A stretch of 34,130 nucleotides of DNA from Candidatus Binatia bacterium. Lineage in GTDB: Bacteria; Desulfobacterota; Binatia; UBA9968; JAJDTQ01. Location of the stretch: the NCBI GenBank assembly GCA_022823055.1, contig JAJDXX010000244.1, forward strand, positions 1 to 34,130, read 5' to 3'. The translations under genes and the position numbers were made by a program. Of this stretch, positions 14,829 through 21,983 are shown one piece after another. The stretch's first letter is position 1; every line of letters starts with the position of its first letter. Below the pieces are notes generated by a model that worked only from the letters and a program-made list of their open reading frames with translations, did not search any database and was not told the origin of the DNA.

Positions 14829-15731
14829 ATGAAACCCCGATTCCGCGGCATCTTCATCCCGACCCTCACCACCTTCGACGACGACGGCGAGGTGGACTTC
14901 GACATCCTGGGCGATATGCTGGAGTTCCACGTCGCCGCCGGCGTACACGGCCTCTTCGTGCTCGGCTCCACCGGCATGGGCCCGGCCATGACCACGGAAC
15001 AGCGCGTCGCCACGGCGGAATTCGTCATGGAACGGGTCAGGGGACGCGTCCCGGTCGTCATGCACGCGGGGACCGCCGACGTGCAGACCACCTGCCGGCT
15101 CGCCCGGCACGCCCAGGGCCTGGGGGTGGACGCGGTGGCCGTGGTGCCGCCGTACTACTATACCGACCACACGCCGTGGGAGATCACGGCGCATTTCAAG
15201 ACCGTGGCGGACGCCGTGAACGGCACCCCGCTGTTCCTCTACGACAACGTGAAGTATTCCGGCTGGGCCTTCACTCCGGCCACCGCCAAGGCCTTGCAGA
15301 GCGAAGTGCCGGCGCTTTGCGGCATGAAGGCGAGCTACTACGCCCAGGGACCCCTGCTCGGTTACCTCGAAGCCATGCCCAAGGACTTCGCCGTCATGTC
15401 GGGAAACAGCATCGACCTGCTTCCGGCGACGCCCCACGGGCTCAGCGGCGCCATCCCGCCCTTGACCAGCGCGATTCCCGAGATCTGCGTGGCCCTGTGG
15501 AACGCCCTGGAGCACCGGGATTACGAGGCGGCCGTGCCGCTGCAGAAGAAGGCTGACGACTTCGGGCGCGCCATCGGCCGCCTGGGGCAGCGGTTCGGCC
15601 GCAGCGCGCATCGGGAAGCCATGCGCGCCCGCGGCTTCAAGATCAAGCGCTACCCGCGCTGGCCGTCGGAGGAGCTGACCGAGGAAGCGATGCAGACCGT
15701 CGCGGACGCCTTGAAGGCCACCGGCGTCTGA
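14829..15731 (+). CDS. dihydrodipicolinate synthase/N-acetylneuraminate lyase family protein
   Basis: The 300-residue TIM-barrel enzyme keeps the class I aldolase Schiff-base lysine K167 (CGMKASYY) and the partner Tyr138 (LYDN). The substrate loop GSTGE of the family reads GSTGM here. Known members make or cleave 2-oxo acids: DapA, NanA, KDG aldolase, hydratase-aldolases for aromatic pyruvate adducts. The PPYYYTDHTPWEI region is compatible with any of these, so the substrate cannot be fixed. The ATG at 14829 follows GGAGG at 6 nt spacing; the ORF start at 14745 is upstream of that site. It converges with the VOC gene after 31 bp. It is unlikely to be the true lysine-pathway DapA given the altered motif and catabolic context. 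Confidence 0.85.
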   Translation: MKPRFRGIFIPTLTTFDDDGEVDFDILGDMLEFHVAAGVHGLFVLGSTGMGPAMTTEQRVATAEFVMERVRGRVPVVMHAGTADVQTTCRLARHAQGLGVDAVAVVPPYYYTDHTPWEITAHFKTVADAVNGTPLFLYDNVKYSGWAFTPATAKALQSEVPALCGMKASYYAQGPLLGYLEAMPKDFAVMSGNSIDLLPATPHGLSGAIPPLTSAIPEICVALWNALEHRDYEAAVPLQKKADDFGRAIGRLGQRFGRSAHREAMRARGFKIKRYPRWPSEELTEEAMQTVADALKATGV

Positions 15732-15762
15732 CGGCCCGCGCCGCGCACGGCCCGCGGGTGCT

Positions 15763-16194
15763 TCAGGCCTTCTTCTCCCCGGAGGCGGGGGCGGGCGGCT
15801 CGAGGTCCCAACCCTGGGCGGAGATGTCCATGATCACGCCGTTGGGGCCGCGCACCTTTTCCTCGAAGTAGAAGCTGTGGTGGGAGCCGACGGCGTCGCC
15901 GAGGATCTCGGCGCCGGTGCCGTCGAGCTTCGCGTTGGCCTCCTGGACATCCTCCACCTGGAACCCCATGTGGTGGAGCCCCTCGTAGGCGGCGCCGCCG
16001 ACCATGTCCGCGGCCTCGTCGGAGGGGTAGTTCAGGAACGCGAAGTTGACGTGTCCGTCCGAGAGGAACACGCCGCCGCCGCGCGGCGAGTCGGGCACCT
16101 TCTTGATGAACTTGAGCCCAAACACCTTCTGGTAAAAGGCCGCGGTCTTGTCCGGATCCTTGGTGGCGATGGCGATGTGCCTCAAGCGTGCCAT
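15763..16194 (-). CDS. VOC-family metalloprotein (glyoxalase/dioxygenase fold), copy 1
   Basis: The 143-residue protein has the paired beta-alpha-beta-beta-beta modules of the VOC superfamily. It opens with RLRHIAIATKDPDKTAAFYQ, has a second-module histidine in LHHMGFQVEDV, and ends in PNGVIMDISAQGW, where the fourth metal ligand would be Asp instead of the common Glu. Members include glyoxalase I, methylmalonyl-CoA epimerase, ring-cleavage dioxygenases and resistance proteins. Start is supported by GGAGGAGG upstream. It is the last gene of the minus-strand run that contains the three di-iron paralogues. Confidence 0.85.
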   Translation of the reverse strand: MARLRHIAIATKDPDKTAAFYQKVFGLKFIKKVPDSPRGGGVFLSDGHVNFAFLNYPSDEAADMVGGAAYEGLHHMGFQVEDVQEANAKLDGTGAEILGDAVGSHHSFYFEEKVRGPNGVIMDISAQGWDLEPPAPASGEKKA

Positions 16195-16246
16195 GAGTCC
16201 TCCTCCTTCTTCTCTTCGTGCATGCTCCCGGCTGAAGCGGACGCGG

Positions 16247-16957
16247 TCAGTCCACCGCTTCCATGGCCCGGCCGACGCCGCCGAGAAACACCTGCCAGAA
16301 CTCCAGCGACTGCCGCGCGGCGTCCAGGATGCCCTCCCACTGGACTTCCGTCGTGGCGTAGTTGGCCAGCAGGTCCATGGTCTGGCCCTTATGGTCGGTA
16401 TCGGCCTCGCGGTGCAGCCTGAAATTGGGCAACTGCTCCTCGCTCAGGCCTAGGTCCGTCATCCAGCGCTCCTGGGCGCGCGTCTGGTGCGCGCCGCCGG
16501 GAATGATCGGGTCCAGGTTGACCCGCTCCAGCACCGCCACGCCGCCGAGCCCCTCCAGCCACCCCAGGTTGAAGGCCAGCCAGCTCCAGCCGGCGATGGC
16601 CGCCCGGGTGGTGGGCAGCGGCCGTGCGTGGTGCACCTCGTCCGCGGTGAGACCCACGGCCTCGCCGTGCCGCACCCACAGGGTGTAATGGTCGGAGCCG
16701 CAACGCGGATCGAAGAGCATCTCCTCGGTCTCGTGCTCCAGCAGTTCCTTCTTGACCTCCATGTGCGGGCAGCGTGCGATGAGGTAGGCCCAGGCCGAGC
16801 GCCGGCCGCGCACGAACAGACTGAACTGCTGCGCGATGATCTGCGCCCGGCGCGGCGTCAGCCGCACCTCGTAGAATTCCTGGACCTCGGGAGCGGCAAA
16901 CGCCTCCCGGGTCAACTGGTTCAGCATCTCGTCGTACCGTGTTGCCGTCGCGTCCAT
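16247..16957 (-). CDS. haem-oxygenase-like di-iron protein (TenA/PqqC/CADD-related), copy 1
   Basis: This 236-residue all-helical protein belongs to the iron-containing redox (HDO) group of the TenA/PqqC fold. The expected six ligands are present in order: E79 and H90 in the EMLFDP...DHYTLW stretch, E144 in VLERVN, then H182-x3-D186-x2-H189 in HREADTDH. Known HDOs such as UndA, BesC, SznF and CADD use two irons and O2 for oxidative C-C cleavage or N-oxidation; the substrate here is unknown. A good AGGGAGAAGGG site precedes the ATG. It follows copy 2 by 22 bp and is more diverged from copies 2 and 3, lacking their RRDCWA and HSDMF signatures. Confidence 0.85.
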   Translation of the reverse strand: MDATATRYDEMLNQLTREAFAAPEVQEFYEVRLTPRRAQIIAQQFSLFVRGRRSAWAYLIARCPHMEVKKELLEHETEEMLFDPRCGSDHYTLWVRHGEAVGLTADEVHHARPLPTTRAAIAGWSWLAFNLGWLEGLGGVAVLERVNLDPIIPGGAHQTRAQERWMTDLGLSEEQLPNFRLHREADTDHKGQTMDLLANYATTEVQWEGILDAARQSLEFWQVFLGGVGRAMEAVD

Positions 16958-16979
16958 CGTCCCTTCTCCCTCTCCCTTC

Positions 16980-17696
16980 TCAGGCTTCCACCGGTATGCG
17001 CTCCATGGCCTCCAGCACCCCGGCGCGATAGATGGTCATGAGCTCCATGGACTCCCTGACGGCGCGCAGCGCCTCTTCCTGCAACGGTCCGGTGGCGTGC
17101 TTCTCGAGGTCGGGCAGGAACATGTCGCTGTGCTCCTCGTCGGCCTGGGAGTGCACGTCGAAGTTGGGCATCTGCTTCATCTTGAAGCCCATGTCCTCGC
17201 TCCAGCGCCGGCCCATGCGGGTGGAATGGCCGCCCCCGTGGTCCCCCAGCAGGCGGTCATCGTTGCACCACTCCGTCACCGTCAGCGCGGCCAACCCCTC
17301 CAGCCAAGGCTTCTCCCGGGTGATCCAGCCCCAGGCGTAGAGCACGGCGCGGGTGGTGGGGAGCGGGTCGGCGTTCAGGATGTCCTCGGGCTCAAGCCCC
17401 ACCAGCTTGCCCTGGTTCACGATCAGGGTGATGTGGCCGTGCTCGCTGAACTCGTCCTTGATCACCTCTCCGTACTCGTGCTGCAGGATCTTCTGCTTGA
17501 CCGACCAGACCGGGCAGTTGCCGGACACGTGCGCCCAGCAATCCCTGCGGTGGCGGATGAAATGAGCCAGCTCCCGGACGATCACCTGGGCGCGCAACGG
17601 CGTCTGCTTGAGGTCGAAGTAGCGGGTCACGACATCGGAAGCGGAATGCTCCCGCACGATGTCGCCGATGGCCTTGCGCCACTCATGAACTTCCAT
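16980..17696 (-). CDS. haem-oxygenase-like di-iron protein, copy 2
   Basis: The 238-residue paralogue aligns end to end with copy 1. The ligand positions are E77 and H88 (HEYGEVIKDEFSEHGH), E142 (TVTEW), and H182-x3-D186-x2-H189 (HSQADEEH). It shares IRHRRDCWA and HSDMF with copy 3, so these two are closer relatives. The start has GGGAGGGACGG upstream. Gene order is gamma-glutamyltransferase, copy 2, copy 1 with small gaps, so one transcript is likely. There is no signal peptide. The role is probably the oxidative conversion of a small amino- or carboxylic-acid substrate, inferred from the family only. Confidence 0.85.
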   Translation of the reverse strand: MEVHEWRKAIGDIVREHSASDVVTRYFDLKQTPLRAQVIVRELAHFIRHRRDCWAHVSGNCPVWSVKQKILQHEYGEVIKDEFSEHGHITLIVNQGKLVGLEPEDILNADPLPTTRAVLYAWGWITREKPWLEGLAALTVTEWCNDDRLLGDHGGGHSTRMGRRWSEDMGFKMKQMPNFDVHSQADEEHSDMFLPDLEKHATGPLQEEALRAVRESMELMTIYRAGVLEAMERIPVEA

Positions 17697-17770
17697 GTTC
17701 CGTCCCTCCCGGTCCTGTGCGGCGTCCGGCGAGCCGTCTCATGCTTCGCGGGACCACGACACGTTTCCAC

Positions 17771-19336
17771 TCAATAGCCGATGGCGCAGCCGTCCTTGCG
17801 CGCATCCGACCCGCCCATGAGAACCCCGGTTTCCGGCTCGACGGCGATGGCGTGAGCGCCACCGAAGCTCTCGGGCGCCCCGGAGACCACTTGGTGGCCG
17901 CGCGCCTCCAGGGCGCTGACGGTGGCCGCGGCGACGCCCGGTTCCAGCGCCACTTCCACGCCGGACAGGTGGTTGAACCGGAGTGCGTCCAGCGCCTCCT
18001 GCGCGCTCATGCCGAAGTCCACCACGTTGCTGATGATCTGGCTCTGCACCTGGGCCTGGACGTGGCCGCCCTTGAGCCCCACCACCAGCACCGGGCGCCC
18101 GTCCCGACACACCATGCCCGGCATGAGCGTGTGGCTGCAACGCTTGTGCGGGCCGAGGCAGTTGGGATGCCCTTCCTCGAGGCAGAACATGTGGCCGCGG
18201 TTCTGGAGCACGATGCCGGTGTCCTCCACCGCCACGCCCGAGCCGAAGCCCATGAACAGGCTCTGGATGAAGGACACCCGGTTGCCCTTGCCGTCGGCCA
18301 CGGCCACGTACTCGGTGTCCCCTGCCACCGGGGCCGCGTCCACGCGCGCCACCGCCGTGTCCATGGAGATGCCGCTCCGCAGGGCGGCGATGCGTGGTTC
18401 CGCCACCAGGTCGCACCAGCTCACGGTCATGCTGTCGCGGTCGGACAGGTAGAGCTCGCGGTCGGCAAAGGCGCGTTTCTTGGCTTCGATGAAGAGATGG
18501 AGGTGGTCGGCGCCGTTGTGCTCCATTGAGCCGAGGTCGTATCCCTCCAGGATCCCGAGCATCTCCAGCGCCACGAACCCCTGCGTGGCCGGCGGCAACT
18601 GGTACACCTCGTGGCCGCGGTACGACGCGCGCATGGGCTCCACCCACTCCGAGGCATGCTCCTCCATGTCGCGCATGCCGAAGGCGCCGCCGAGCTTGCG
18701 GGAGCAAAGCACGAGCTTCTCCGCCACTTCCCCGCGGTAGAAATATTCGGCTCCCCCCTCGGCGATGCCACGCAACGTACGGGCCAGATCCGGCTGCTGG
18801 AAGATTTCCCCCGGCCCCGGCGCGCGTCCGTCCACCAGGTAGCCCGCCGCCGCTTCCTCGTTCTTCCGCAGCTTGCCCTCCAGGCCGCGCCACTCCTCGC
18901 TGGTAAAGGCGCTCACCGGGAACCCTTCCTCGGCGTAGCGGATGGCGGGCTCCAGCAGCGCCGCCAAGGTGCGGGTACCGTGGGTTTCCAGAAGCGTCTG
19001 CCACCCGTGCACCGCGCCGGGCACCGTCACCGAGTGGATCCCGGTCTGCGGCACCGCGTCCAGCCCCTCCTTCCGGAAGGCCTCGGCATCGGCCGCGTAG
19101 GGAGAGCGGCCGCTGGCATCCAGCGCCTTCATTTCGCCGGTCTCGGCGATGTAAAGAAGCGCGAAGGCGTCGCCCCCGATGCCGATGGACATGGGCTCCA
19201 GCACCCCGAGCATGGCCGCCGTGGCCACCGCCGCGTCCACCGCGTTGCCGCCCTCCGCCAGCACCTGGACGCCCACCAGCGACGCCAATCGCTGGCTGCA
19301 GGCGACCATCCCGTTCCTGCCCATGACCGTGCCCAT
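17771..19336 (-). CDS. gamma-glutamyltransferase family protein (Ntn hydrolase)
   Basis: The 521-residue protein has the full GGT layout: the large-subunit start VLAEGGNAVDAAVATAAMLG and EPMSIGIGGDAFALLY, then the autocleavage site GD-T341EYVAVADGKGN, with T341 as the predicted nucleophile, then the small subunit. Typical enzymes have TT at this site; the second Thr is Glu here. No signal peptide is visible, unlike periplasmic GGTs, so it probably acts in the cytoplasm. Such cytoplasmic homologues hydrolyse gamma-glutamyl or acylated amide bonds in catabolic routes. It lies between di-iron copies 3 and 2, which suggests that it releases or caps the same substrate. AGAACAC precedes the ATG, a modest ribosome binding site. 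Confidence 0.85.
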   Translation of the reverse strand: MGTVMGRNGMVACSQRLASLVGVQVLAEGGNAVDAAVATAAMLGVLEPMSIGIGGDAFALLYIAETGEMKALDASGRSPYAADAEAFRKEGLDAVPQTGIHSVTVPGAVHGWQTLLETHGTRTLAALLEPAIRYAEEGFPVSAFTSEEWRGLEGKLRKNEEAAAGYLVDGRAPGPGEIFQQPDLARTLRGIAEGGAEYFYRGEVAEKLVLCSRKLGGAFGMRDMEEHASEWVEPMRASYRGHEVYQLPPATQGFVALEMLGILEGYDLGSMEHNGADHLHLFIEAKKRAFADRELYLSDRDSMTVSWCDLVAEPRIAALRSGISMDTAVARVDAAPVAGDTEYVAVADGKGNRVSFIQSLFMGFGSGVAVEDTGIVLQNRGHMFCLEEGHPNCLGPHKRCSHTLMPGMVCRDGRPVLVVGLKGGHVQAQVQSQIISNVVDFGMSAQEALDALRFNHLSGVEVALEPGVAAATVSALEARGHQVVSGAPESFGGAHAIAVEPETGVLMGGSDARKDGCAIGY

Positions 19337-19411
19337 GTGTTCTCCGTCTGGACGGCGTCCCTTGAAACGTCATTGATATGGTAGTTACGGAATCCCGCTA
19401 CACACCAACGA

Positions 19412-19505
19412 GTCATTCCCGCGGAAGCGGGAATCCAGGCGGGGTGGGGCCGGGCAATGAGGCCGCCACACCCCCCACCTGGATTCCCGCTTCCGCGGGA
19501 ATGAC
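19412..19505 (-). repeat. REP-like double-hairpin element, copy A
   Basis: Perfect 28-bp inverted arms (19412-19439 and 19478-19505), each itself a hairpin of the ATTCCCGC-GGAA-GCGGGAAT type, flank a 38-bp spacer. Reverse-complemented, it aligns along its whole length, spacer included, with the element at 30758. It lies in the 216-bp gap between the di-iron copy 3 and the GGT gene. This GTCATTCCCGC-type repeat is common in environmental Proteobacteria. Confidence 0.85.
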
Positions 19506-19552
19506 GGTTCAAAGGGCGATCCTTCCGCCGAACCTTCCCGCCACCCTTCGGG

Positions 19553-20251
19553 CTACGCCGCCTGGGTCTCCTCCACCTCCACCATGGCCGAGCCCAGCGC
19601 CCCGCGGTAGGCCCGATCCAGGGCCAGGCAGTCCCGCGCCGCCCGGATGATCAGGGCGCCGGTGTCCGCGTCGCGCACGTACTTCTCGAACACGGGGTCG
19701 AACATGTCCGAGTGGCCGATGTCCGCGGTCATGTGGAGCTGGGTGTTGGCGTCGAGCTTCTCCACGGAGCCCACGATCTCGTGCGCCTTCTTCATGGCCA
19801 TGCGGTGGGTGAAGCCGCCGCCCTTGACGATCTCGTTGTTGTTCTTCCGCTCGGTGGTGTGGTTGACCATCAGGGACTCGATCCACGAACGCGTGGAGCA
19901 CAGGTGGAACCACGCCCAGAACGCCGCCCGCGCCCCCGGCAGGAGCCTGGCCTCGTCCGCGGCCGCAGCCATCTCTTCGTCGGTGAGGTGGGCCGATCCC
20001 AGCCGTTCGTCGAAGATCAGCTCGTCCTTCTCGTGCTCCCAGATGGCCCGCTTCACGTCCAGCGGCGCCTTGCCCGCGGCCACCGCCCAGCAGTCGCGCC
20101 GGCTCTTGATGTAGTGGGGGTAGTGGAGGTCGAGGATGGCTTGGCGCGCCGGGGTGAGGCGCACCCCGAAGATCCGCCGGTACTCGGCGCTCTCGAAATG
20201 CCGGTTCACCATCTCGTCGACGACGGTGCGGGCCTTCGTCCACTCGCTCAT
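19553..20251 (-). CDS. haem-oxygenase-like di-iron protein, copy 3
   Basis: The 232-residue protein carries the same ligand set as its paralogues: E77 and H88 (HEKDELIF...SAH), E134 (TTERK), and H173-x3-D177-x2-H180 (HMTADIGH). RRDCWA and HSDMF group it with copy 2. The region between the second and third helices is shorter and ends in a gapped, less aromatic stretch, so the pocket may differ. The ATG follows GGAGGTGACCC. It is preceded by VOC copy 2 (79-bp gap) and followed by the repeat element. Whether it belongs to the same transcript as the GGT and copies 2 and 1 depends on read-through of the hairpin repeat. Confidence 0.85.
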   Translation of the reverse strand: MSEWTKARTVVDEMVNRHFESAEYRRIFGVRLTPARQAILDLHYPHYIKSRRDCWAVAAGKAPLDVKRAIWEHEKDELIFDERLGSAHLTDEEMAAAADEARLLPGARAAFWAWFHLCSTRSWIESLMVNHTTERKNNNEIVKGGGFTHRMAMKKAHEIVGSVEKLDANTQLHMTADIGHSDMFDPVFEKYVRDADTGALIIRAARDCLALDRAYRGALGSAMVEVEETQAA

Positions 20252-20330
20252 GGGTCACCTCCGTTCCGGGCGTTCCCGCCCCACGCCGGGACCGTGCCGG
20301 GAGGGGCGGGCTCCGGAGACACTCGTGTGC

Positions 20331-20669
20331 TCAGACGGGCCAGCCGTGCTCGGAGACGTCCACGCGGTTGTCCTCGGGATCGGTGATCCAGCTCTCCGCG
20401 ATGGCGCCGTAGGTGTTGGCGTTGGCGGTGGCCTGCGTCGAGTCCTCCACGGCCTTGACGCTGTCCACCACGAAGCCGAAGTGGTGGATGCCGTAGGGCA
20501 GGTTCGGACTGCTGATGAGCGCCACGTCCACGTGCCCGTCGGAGAGGTAGATGGTGCCGTTGGGTCCGCGGGACTTCTCCTCCAGCCCGAAGTGCTCCTT
20601 GTAGTATTCCGCCACCTTGTCGCGGTCGTGGGTGTTGATGGCGATGTGCCGTATCCTGGGCCGTGCCAT
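20331..20669 (-). CDS. VOC-family metalloprotein, copy 2
   Basis: This is a 112-residue VOC protein, shorter than copy 1 in the loop between modules. It has PRIRHIAINTHDRDKVAEYY, then YLSDGHVDVALI, a histidine pair in YGIHHFGFVVDSV, and a C-terminal NRVDVSEHGW. Both VOC copies end with the pattern D-x-S-x-x-G-W, so they look like related functional twins. The ATG at 20669 is inside a much longer ORF, but GGAAGGAG sits at the right distance and homology begins here. It follows the TctC gene by 41 bp. Confidence 0.85.
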   Translation of the reverse strand: MARPRIRHIAINTHDRDKVAEYYKEHFGLEEKSRGPNGTIYLSDGHVDVALISSPNLPYGIHHFGFVVDSVKAVEDSTQATANANTYGAIAESWITDPEDNRVDVSEHGWPV

Positions 20670-20710
20670 TGGCTTTCTCCTTCCTGATGACTCCCCTCGA
20701 CGGGGCAGGT

Positions 20711-21733
20711 TCAGTTTCCGATGATGTCCCTGAGCTTGGCCTTGACCGCGGGCGAGGCGGCGAGCACCTGCTTCACCTGGGCCGCGACGTCTCCCGCCGA
20801 CACGTGATCGATGGTCATCCGGGTCTTCTTGGCGAGCGCCAGAAACTCGGGGTCCTCGAGCGTGGCCTTGAAGGCCTTGCGCAGAACCTCGACGGCTTCG
20901 GCGGGGGCCTTCGGCGGAGCGGCGAACGGGCGGAAGAAACGGTACTGGGCCATCCACGCGTTGAACGCCTCCAGGTCCTCCGCGCCCTTGATGAAGTCGG
21001 TGTACTTGGGCAGCCCCTTCACCTGGGGATCGCTGGAATCGCCCTGCAGGAGCACGGGGATCAACCGGTCGTCGCCCTTGGCGTTCAGCATGTCGCGGGC
21101 GGTGATCTTCATGGACACCCACTGCCAGCAGGCGCCGTCCACCTCGCGCCGGGTCATGGCGGCGCGAATGCCCGCCGTGCCCTGGTAGCCGGGCACCAGC
21201 TTCACGTTGGCGCCGATCAACTGCTTGAGGATCCTGGGCTGCTCGCGGGTGCTGCTGCCCGCCGCCCCCATGGTCAGGGTCTTCTTGGATTTCACCACGT
21301 CGTCGAGGGTCTTGACGCCGCTGAAGCCCATGAACGCGCACGCGGGCATGCCCACGCTCGGCGCCCCGATCCACTGGAACTTGCCGGCGTCGAACTTGAT
21401 CCCCTCCGTGCCCATGGTCTGCTCCATGACGAGGCCGCTGATGAGCATGGCAAAGGTCAGACCGTCCGGCTTGGCGACGTTGTACAGGTAGTTGGCGGCG
21501 ATGAGACTGCCCGCCCCGGGCATGTTCTGCACGATGAGGTTGGGCTTGCCCGGCAGGTGCTTGGGCATGTGGCGCGCGATGGCGCGCGCGTAGGTGTCGT
21601 ATCCGCCGCCGGGCGACGTGCCGACGATGAGCCGCAGCGTCTTGCCGGTGTAGTCCGGAGCCGCATGGGCCGCGGCCAGCCAGCACAACGAAGCGACCAC
21701 TACGAGACAACCGAGGGTCCTGATCCTGGGCAT
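20711..21733 (-). CDS. TctC/Bug-family tripartite tricarboxylate transporter binding protein (copy 1)
   Basis: The 340-residue periplasmic binding protein has a signal peptide with cleavage near AHA-AP (~25). It shows the family landmarks LRLIVGTSPGGGYDTYARAI, the following LPGKPNLIVQNMPGAGS, and a late PPKAPAEAVEVLRKAFKA helix. TctC proteins feed carboxylates to TctAB permeases; neither TctA nor TctB is in the window. The start at 21733 follows GGAGGAATTC. It heads the minus-strand run VOC, HDO, GGT, HDO, HDO, VOC, so the likely imported compound is the substrate of that cluster, which is inference. It is divergent from the NMT1-like gene across 250 bp. Confidence 0.9.
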   Translation of the reverse strand: MPRIRTLGCLVVVASLCWLAAAHAAPDYTGKTLRLIVGTSPGGGYDTYARAIARHMPKHLPGKPNLIVQNMPGAGSLIAANYLYNVAKPDGLTFAMLISGLVMEQTMGTEGIKFDAGKFQWIGAPSVGMPACAFMGFSGVKTLDDVVKSKKTLTMGAAGSSTREQPRILKQLIGANVKLVPGYQGTAGIRAAMTRREVDGACWQWVSMKITARDMLNAKGDDRLIPVLLQGDSSDPQVKGLPKYTDFIKGAEDLEAFNAWMAQYRFFRPFAAPPKAPAEAVEVLRKAFKATLEDPEFLALAKKTRMTIDHVSAGDVAAQVKQVLAASPAVKAKLRDIIGN

Positions 21734-21874
21734 GAATTCCTCCGGAGCGTTTGAAAACGCCGTTGCTGGGCGTTGGCGAAACCGAAACCGCCTTCGGTAG
21801 TTCATCCCCATTTACTCCTCTTCGGTCTCCCGGTTCAACCCCGGCGGGACAGCCTCCAACCGGAGTCCCGTGGT

Positions 21875-21894
21875 TTTCCCCGTTCGCGGGGAAA
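21875..21894. promoter_or_regulatory. 8-bp palindrome with TTCG loop in the divergent TctC/NMT1 gap
   Basis: TTTCCCCG and CGGGGAAA surround a TTCG loop about 90 bp before the NMT1-like start and 142 bp before the TctC start. It could be an operator for a dimeric regulator or an RNA hairpin. I see no clear -35/-10 pairs in the rest of the gap. Confidence 0.35.
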
Positions 21895-21983
21895 TCGCGG
21901 CTGGTGTATACGGTAAGGAGCCGTCATCTCTTTGCCGGCCCGGCACGAAGCGACAGGCAACGACCTCGAGGGAGGACGACACC

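Noticed and set aside
17739-19373. 544-codon minus-strand ORF in a different frame from the GGT gene
   Set aside because: It shares the strand but not the frame with the GGT gene and has Gly/Arg/His-rich out-of-frame translation.
19378-19650. Small ORFs containing NHSRGSGNPG or similar strings in the repeat elements
   Set aside because: These are translations of the REP-like hairpin repeat at 19412 and 30758, a well-known source of false small proteins.
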